From JAFGGT01 sp036733165 (GTDB lineage: Archaea > Methanobacteriota_B > Thermococci > Methanofastidiosales > NM3), in the NCBI GenBank assembly GCA_036733165.1, contig DAINBB010000009.1:1-54086 (forward strand): 54,086 nt of DNA. Direction: 5' to 3'. The position numbers were made by a program, and so were the translations under genes. Each line of letters opens with the position of its first letter. Positions within the stretch are counted from its first letter, which is position 1. This document shows, in pieces, positions 50,129 to 54,086 of this stretch. Below the pieces are notes generated by a model. That model saw nothing but the letters and a program-made list of their open reading frames with translations, ran no database searches and was not told the origin of the DNA.

Positions 50129-52165
50129 ATGACCACATTGATAATCGCGGAGAAACCAAATGTGGCAAAGAGGATAGCCTCCTCGCTTGGTGATCCGAAG
50201 TCCCACAAAAGTGGCAGGGCAAAATACTTTTCCATCGATGAAAAGGACATCCTCGTTGCATCCGCGGTGGGCCATCTATACTCGCTCAGGCAGGCGCGCC
50301 CGATCGACAAATATCCTTTCTTCGACATCAAATGGACCGCCCCGAGCGAATACGACGACAAGATGAGGTACATAGACCAGTACATAGGGGTGCTAAAGGA
50401 ACTCTCATCCGAGGTCGACGAGATCATCAACGCCTGTGACTATGACCTGGAAGGATCCGTGATAGGCTACAACGCCATAGTGCATGCCTGTGGCGGGAAC
50501 CCCGAGAACGCCATGAGGATGAAGTTCTCCACATTGACCAAGGAGGAACTCGTGAGCTCTTATGAGAAAAGGGAACCACATCTTAACTTTCCGATGGTCA
50601 AGGCCGGGCTTACGAGACATATGCTCGACTGGTACTGGGGCATGAACACTTCAAAGGCCCTATCAAGCTCTGTGAAGAAGAGGAGCGGCAAGTACGTTGC
50701 GCTCTCTGCCGGCAGGGTCCAGACCCCTACACTGTTGTTCATAAACGAACGTGAGAAGAAGATAGAGGCCTTCGTTCCGACCCCCTATTGGCTCCTGAAC
50801 ATCTACTTCAACAAGGACGGGGCCGATGTAAAGGCCACATATCAGTCAAAGATCACAGATAAGAAGGTCGCAAGCGACATCTTCGCTGAGACGGATGGAA
50901 AGGATGGCACGGTCGCGAAGGTGGCCAAACGTAAGAAAAAGGTGCCGACCCCTATCCCATTCGACCTTGGACTGCTGCAGTCCGAGGCATGGAACAACTT
51001 CAAATTCCTTCCCAAGAGGACCCAGGAGATGGCCCAGAATCTCTATGAGGCGGGGTACATCTCGTATCCCAGGACCTCGTCACAGAAACTTCCAAAAAGC
51101 CTTGATCTGAGAAAGATAGTGGAATCCCTGTCAAGGGACCCAAGGTATGCCCGGAACGCCAAGAAGGTCTTGGAGACGCCCCTTAAGCCCAAGGAGGGGA
51201 AGAAGGACGATCCGGCCCATCCGGCCATATATCCAACAGGAGTGACCGTGGAGAAGCTCAACAAGGATGAGGAAAGATTATACGACCTCATCGTGTGCAG
51301 ATTCCTATCCGTGTTCATGCCCGATGCCCTGGTGGAGAACGTCAGCGTGACGATAGATATTGAGGGAAATCCCTTCCTCGCCGATGGCAGGACGGTTCTC
51401 GAGCCAAACTGGATGTCTTCCTACGGCAAATACTCCAATAACAAGGATGCGCCCCTCCCCGCTCTAAAGGAGGGGGAAAGGGTGGCCATCGACAAGCACG
51501 AGAAGCTCAAGAAGATGACAAAGCCCCCTGCCAGGTACAATCCCGCATCGGCGGTGAAAGAGATGGAGAATCTAGGCATTGGCACAAAGGCCACGAGGGC
51601 GAACATCGTCGACACGTTGTACAAAAGGGATTACATCAAGGGCAGGGAGATAAAGATCACCCCGCTTGGAAGAAGGCTTGTCGAGACCCTGGAGAAGTAC
51701 TGCAGGGACATAGTGTCGGTCGAACTCACAAATCATTTCGAGAATGAGATGGACATGATCCTCACCTCCGAGAAGTCCATGGATGTCGTGCTTGGCGAGG
51801 CCAAGGAACAGTTGAGGTCCATCTTCACCAACTTCAGGAAGAGCGAGGCGAAGATCGGCAAGGAGCTCCTTTCCGCCATCGCCGACAGCCAGAACGAGAA
51901 TCTTGGCAGCTGTCCCAAATGCGGGGGCGAGCTGAGGGTCGTGGTCTCCAAGGCCACCAACAAGAGGTTCATAGGTTGCTCTAACTACCCAAAATGCAAA
52001 ACATCCTACCCATTGCCGCAGAAGGGGTCCGTCTCGTTCTCCGAGAAGCGTTGCCCTGATTGCGACTCGCCCATGCTCGTCAACAGACGCAGGACCGTCT
52101 GCATAAACATGGAATGCGCCTCAAAGAAAAATGTCAAGGAGAAAAAGATTCAGGAAAGCTCATAG
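50129..52165 (+). CDS. topA: DNA topoisomerase I (type IA) with C-terminal zinc fingers
   Basis: The 678-residue protein has the Toprim motif opening TLIIAEKPNVAKRIAS and DYDLEG (D104, D106, E108) in the archaeal DYDxE form. The catalytic tyrosine is Y313 in ISYPRTSSQ. PARYNPASAVKEMENLGIGTKATRA is typical of type IA, and two C-terminal Topo_C zinc fingers (CPKCGGELRV...CSNYPKC and CPDCDSPML...C) close it. It relaxes negative supercoils by cutting one strand. No helicase domain, so it is not reverse gyrase. The start is probably leaderless. It overlaps the convergent nitrilase gene by 16 bp. Confidence 0.95.
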   Translation: MTTLIIAEKPNVAKRIASSLGDPKSHKSGRAKYFSIDEKDILVASAVGHLYSLRQARPIDKYPFFDIKWTAPSEYDDKMRYIDQYIGVLKELSSEVDEIINACDYDLEGSVIGYNAIVHACGGNPENAMRMKFSTLTKEELVSSYEKREPHLNFPMVKAGLTRHMLDWYWGMNTSKALSSSVKKRSGKYVALSAGRVQTPTLLFINEREKKIEAFVPTPYWLLNIYFNKDGADVKATYQSKITDKKVASDIFAETDGKDGTVAKVAKRKKKVPTPIPFDLGLLQSEAWNNFKFLPKRTQEMAQNLYEAGYISYPRTSSQKLPKSLDLRKIVESLSRDPRYARNAKKVLETPLKPKEGKKDDPAHPAIYPTGVTVEKLNKDEERLYDLIVCRFLSVFMPDALVENVSVTIDIEGNPFLADGRTVLEPNWMSSYGKYSNNKDAPLPALKEGERVAIDKHEKLKKMTKPPARYNPASAVKEMENLGIGTKATRANIVDTLYKRDYIKGREIKITPLGRRLVETLEKYCRDIVSVELTNHFENEMDMILTSEKSMDVVLGEAKEQLRSIFTNFRKSEAKIGKELLSAIADSQNENLGSCPKCGGELRVVVSKATNKRFIGCSNYPKCKTSYPLPQKGSVSFSEKRCPDCDSPMLVNRRRTVCINMECASKKNVKEKKIQESS

Positions 52166-52929
52166 CTGTCCGTCGCCCTGTCCTTGATGATGTTGTTCAA
52201 CTCGTTCATGTCCTTGTCCCGGGACCTATATTGGTTTATCTCCTCTATCCATACCTCTTCCTTGTCTTCCGGGGCCCTGTGCAGGATCGTGCCGTCCGTG
52301 CCGGTTATCTGCGACATCCCTATGAATCCCAGCCCAAACTCCTCCCCTATCCTGTTGCAGGTGACGGCGAATACCCTGTTCTCGAGGCATCTTGTCACCA
52401 TTGAGTTGGGACAGTAGGGAAGCACCAGATTGGCGCTGTGCAGCACTATGTCGGCGCCCTTGAGCATCAGGGTCCTCATGGATTCTGGAAAGAACCAGTC
52501 AAAGCATACCATCTGCCCTATGCGCGCCTCGCCAAGGTCTATGACCTCGAATCCCTGTCCGGGGGCAAAGAATCTCTTCTCATTGAAGAAGAGGTGCACC
52601 TTTCTGTAGGAGCTTATGAATCCCCCGGGTCCGACGAGAAGCTGGGCGTTGTATATCTTGTCGCCCTTCCTCTCGGCATATCCGGCGGCTATGTACTGGT
52701 CGTTGTCCCTCGCGATGTCCTGGAGGAGCGTCGATGTCACGCCGTTTCTCGCATCCTCGGCCAAGGGCTCGAGCTGTGATGCGCTCTGAAAGTTATAACC
52801 GGTGTTGAAGAGCTCCGGCAGCACCATGATGTCTGCCTCCGCCGCCTTTTCGAGCAGCTTCGCTGCATGGTCGAGATTTTCCTCCCTGTCCAGAAAAACC
52901 GGCTTGGTCTGAATGTAACCTATCTTCAT
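52150..52929 (-). CDS. Carbon-nitrogen hydrolase (nitrilase/omega-amidase superfamily)
   Basis: A 259-residue nitrilase-fold enzyme with the Glu-Lys-Cys triad: MVLPELFNTG (Glu), SSYRKVHLFF (Lys) and MVCFDWFFPES (Cys). After that LVLPYCPNSMVTRCLENRVFAV is the usual dimer-interface motif. It hydrolyses an amide or nitrile in the cytosol; short-chain amides or deaminated glutamine (omega-amidase) are candidates. It sits 10 nt behind the HAD gene, likely cotranscribed with it. Confidence 0.88.
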   Translation of the reverse strand: MKIGYIQTKPVFLDREENLDHAAKLLEKAAEADIMVLPELFNTGYNFQSASQLEPLAEDARNGVTSTLLQDIARDNDQYIAAGYAERKGDKIYNAQLLVGPGGFISSYRKVHLFFNEKRFFAPGQGFEVIDLGEARIGQMVCFDWFFPESMRTLMLKGADIVLHSANLVLPYCPNSMVTRCLENRVFAVTCNRIGEEFGLGFIGMSQITGTDGTILHRAPEDKEEVWIEEINQYRSRDKDMNELNNIIKDRATDSYELS

Positions 52930-52939
52930 CGTATCATCT

Positions 52940-53689
52940 TCATAATTTTGTTATCTCGTCTATCTTTACGTTGTCTGAGAACTTCTTGGGTTCGGGTATG
53001 AGAAAGGGCAGTATCTTGGACAGGTCGTTTTCCAGTATGACTATGTCTACCATTTTGGTGAACTTCATGAAATCCTTCTGCTGGCCGTCAATGGCCTTGG
53101 AGAACGAGTTTGTGATGTTCCTCTTTATGGAACGGGAAGGGTTGAAAACAATCGATAGACCTACCTCCTTGAACATGAACATGTCGTTCTCATCGTTGCC
53201 GACGGCGACGGTGTTCCTCTTGTCGATGCCTTTTTCCTTGATGTAGTTGCGCACGAAGTCGCCCTTGGACTTGAGGGTCAGCAGCTTGGTGTCCCTCAGT
53301 TCCCCTGTGAGGATCCCGTCCCTCATATCCGGTGAATTGCCGTATACCTCGTCTATCCCTATCCTTTTGCCGAAGTCCCTTGCTATCTCCTCGAATCCGT
53401 TGGTGACTATGACCGGTTGGTAAGAGGCTTCCTTAAGTTGTGTTATGGTCTCCCTGACGGATTTTGTTATCAGCATTTTCTGCGCGGTCTCCCTCAATAC
53501 GGACTGTGGCTGTCCCGAGATGAACTTGGCCCCCTTGGAAAGTATCCATTCCAATCCAACATGTTTCCTAAGCTGGCCTGCAAAGACCTTCATGGCCTGC
53601 GATTTCTTTCCTATCGTCTCCGCCAGCTGCAAGGCCTGCGCCTGGGGTGTCAGGACCCCATCCATATCAAAAAATATGAAGTACTTCAT
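52940..53689 (-). CDS. HAD-IB phosphatase, phosphoserine phosphatase-like
   Basis: A 249-residue HAD enzyme: FFDMDGVLTP (nucleophile Asp), a helical cap region, PVIVTNGFEEIA (motif II), KSKGDFVRNYIKEKG (motif III region) and VAVGNDENDMFMF (motif IV). The order is that of SerB-like subclass IB, with an extra C-terminal extension of about 50 residues. Substrate could be phosphoserine or a related small phosphoester. SD GGAGTC lies before the ATG. Follows the DUF389 gene on the same strand. Confidence 0.83.
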   Translation of the reverse strand: MKYFIFFDMDGVLTPQAQALQLAETIGKKSQAMKVFAGQLRKHVGLEWILSKGAKFISGQPQSVLRETAQKMLITKSVRETITQLKEASYQPVIVTNGFEEIARDFGKRIGIDEVYGNSPDMRDGILTGELRDTKLLTLKSKGDFVRNYIKEKGIDKRNTVAVGNDENDMFMFKEVGLSIVFNPSRSIKRNITNSFSKAIDGQQKDFMKFTKMVDIVILENDLSKILPFLIPEPKKFSDNVKIDEITKL

Positions 53690-53719
53690 TTTCCGGACTC
53701 CTCATGTCTGTTCGGTATT

Positions 53720-54086
53720 CTAGTATATCAATGATAAGGCGATTATCATTATCATTATCACCAGGGCGGATATTATCCTTATCGTCATCCTTCTGGCAGA
53801 CGACCTCTCATAGTATTTCCGGGGAACTATGTCGAGCAGGAGGGACGCGAAGAGGCCGCCGGTCATCAGTCCCAATATGTTCTCCATCGTTATCGTGAAG
53901 GCCTCGAACGCCTTGGAAGGCGCGAGTATCAGCAATATGCCTGTGACGGCTGCCGGGGGCAGAAGCGCCGCGGCTATGGCCACTCCAGCAAGCCCCTCGG
54001 TTATCTTCTTGGTCAGGGTAAGTATCGCTGCAAGCCCCAAAAAGACCGACATCGGGAGATATATGCTACTGACAGACGTCCTGAGC
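53720..54086 (-). CDS. DUF389 (TIGR00341-type) membrane protein, C-terminal part
   Basis: The frame stays open to the window edge, reading LRTSVSSIYLPMSVFLGL on entry, so the start is outside. It has Gly/Ala-rich TM segments with the typical GLAGVAIAAALLPPAAVTGI motif, then ILGLMTGGLFASLLLDIVP and a last TM helix (RIISALVIMIMIIALSLIY). DUF389 proteins are integral membrane proteins of unknown function. Only about 121 codons are visible. The internal ATG at 54052 is not a believable start because upstream codons match the family. Confidence 0.8.
   Translation of the reverse strand, partial: LRTSVSSIYLPMSVFLGLAAILTLTKKITEGLAGVAIAAALLPPAAVTGILLILAPSKAFEAFTITMENILGLMTGGLFASLLLDIVPRKYYERSSARRMTIRIISALVIMIMIIALSLIY

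Noticed and set aside
50129..52165. Reverse gyrase
   Set aside because: Only the topoisomerase IA part with C-terminal zinc fingers is present; there is no N-terminal helicase-like domain.
1..54086. Defence island, prophage or integrated plasmid
   Set aside because: No integrase, transposase, restriction, toxin-antitoxin or Cas genes were recognised, and base composition looks even apart from AT-rich promoters.

Overview
The window is archaeal chromosome. It carries PCNA, SMC, HerA, Mre11, Rad50, a DYDxE-type topoisomerase I with zinc fingers, Alba, an Sm-like protein, CTP-dependent riboflavin kinase, Sec61-beta, a presenilin-like aspartyl protease and a TtuA/TtuB thiolation pair. Shine-Dalgarno sites of the GGAGGTGATC type alternate with apparently leaderless genes that have a TATA box about 25 nt before the start codon. 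The gene set (peptide importer, AOR- and IOR-type ferredoxin oxidoreductases, threonine-rich lipoproteins, no methanogenesis or photosynthesis genes) fits an anaerobic, peptide-using member of the Thermoplasmatota. That placement is inference from gene style; no rRNA is present. Genes are tightly packed, and convergent genes usually abut or overlap at their 3' ends.

Layout. 1-2.7 kb: a cut tRNA-Ser, then a leftward set of UPF0147, tungsten aldehyde:ferredoxin oxidoreductase and class II aldolase. 2.8-5.6 kb: small regulators and a DUF4097 envelope-stress-like locus, then a NikR-like regulator without the usual nickel ligands. 5.6-8.5 kb: FAA hydrolase, Lsm, riboflavin kinase, a deoxyribosyltransferase-like protein and PCNA. 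8.6-13.8 kb: SMC behind a zinc-ribbon protein and a polytopic membrane protein. 13.8-18.6 kb: stand-alone Lrp ligand-binding domain, presenilin-like protease, class III aminotransferase, RCK-type channel with an odd pore, and a lipoprotein metallopeptidase.

18.6-23.4 kb: three tandem DsrE-family genes, a membrane FKBP, then a leftward set of Sec61-beta, site-2 protease, TtuB-like and TtuA-like genes, suggesting a sulfur relay to tRNA thiolation. 23.4-32.8 kb: oligopeptide ABC importer (binding protein, two permeases, two ATPases) continuing into three membrane or extracytoplasmic genes (anchored unknown, beta-propeller membrane protein, transglutaminase-like protein). 33.2-40.3 kb: CBS protein and the repair operon herA, class V aminotransferase, mre11, rad50, with no nurA. 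40.3-46.9 kb: Thr-rich lipoprotein, HAD phosphatase, short NfeD, TIM-barrel isomerase, DUF354 protein, a 103-bp inverted-repeat element and a secreted metallophosphoesterase. 47-54 kb: Alba, CrtI-like oxidoreductase, IorB without IorA, second isomerase, topoisomerase I, nitrilase, SerB-like HAD and a cut DUF389 membrane protein.

No CRISPR array, transposase, phage or defence module was seen. The best leads are the SHOCT-like module shared by a regulator and the adjacent DUF4097 protein, the peptide importer joined to an unusual extracytoplasmic gene set, the rewired HerA-Mre11-Rad50 operon, the AOR-aldolase pair, the non-canonical channel filter and the 103-bp inverted-repeat element.
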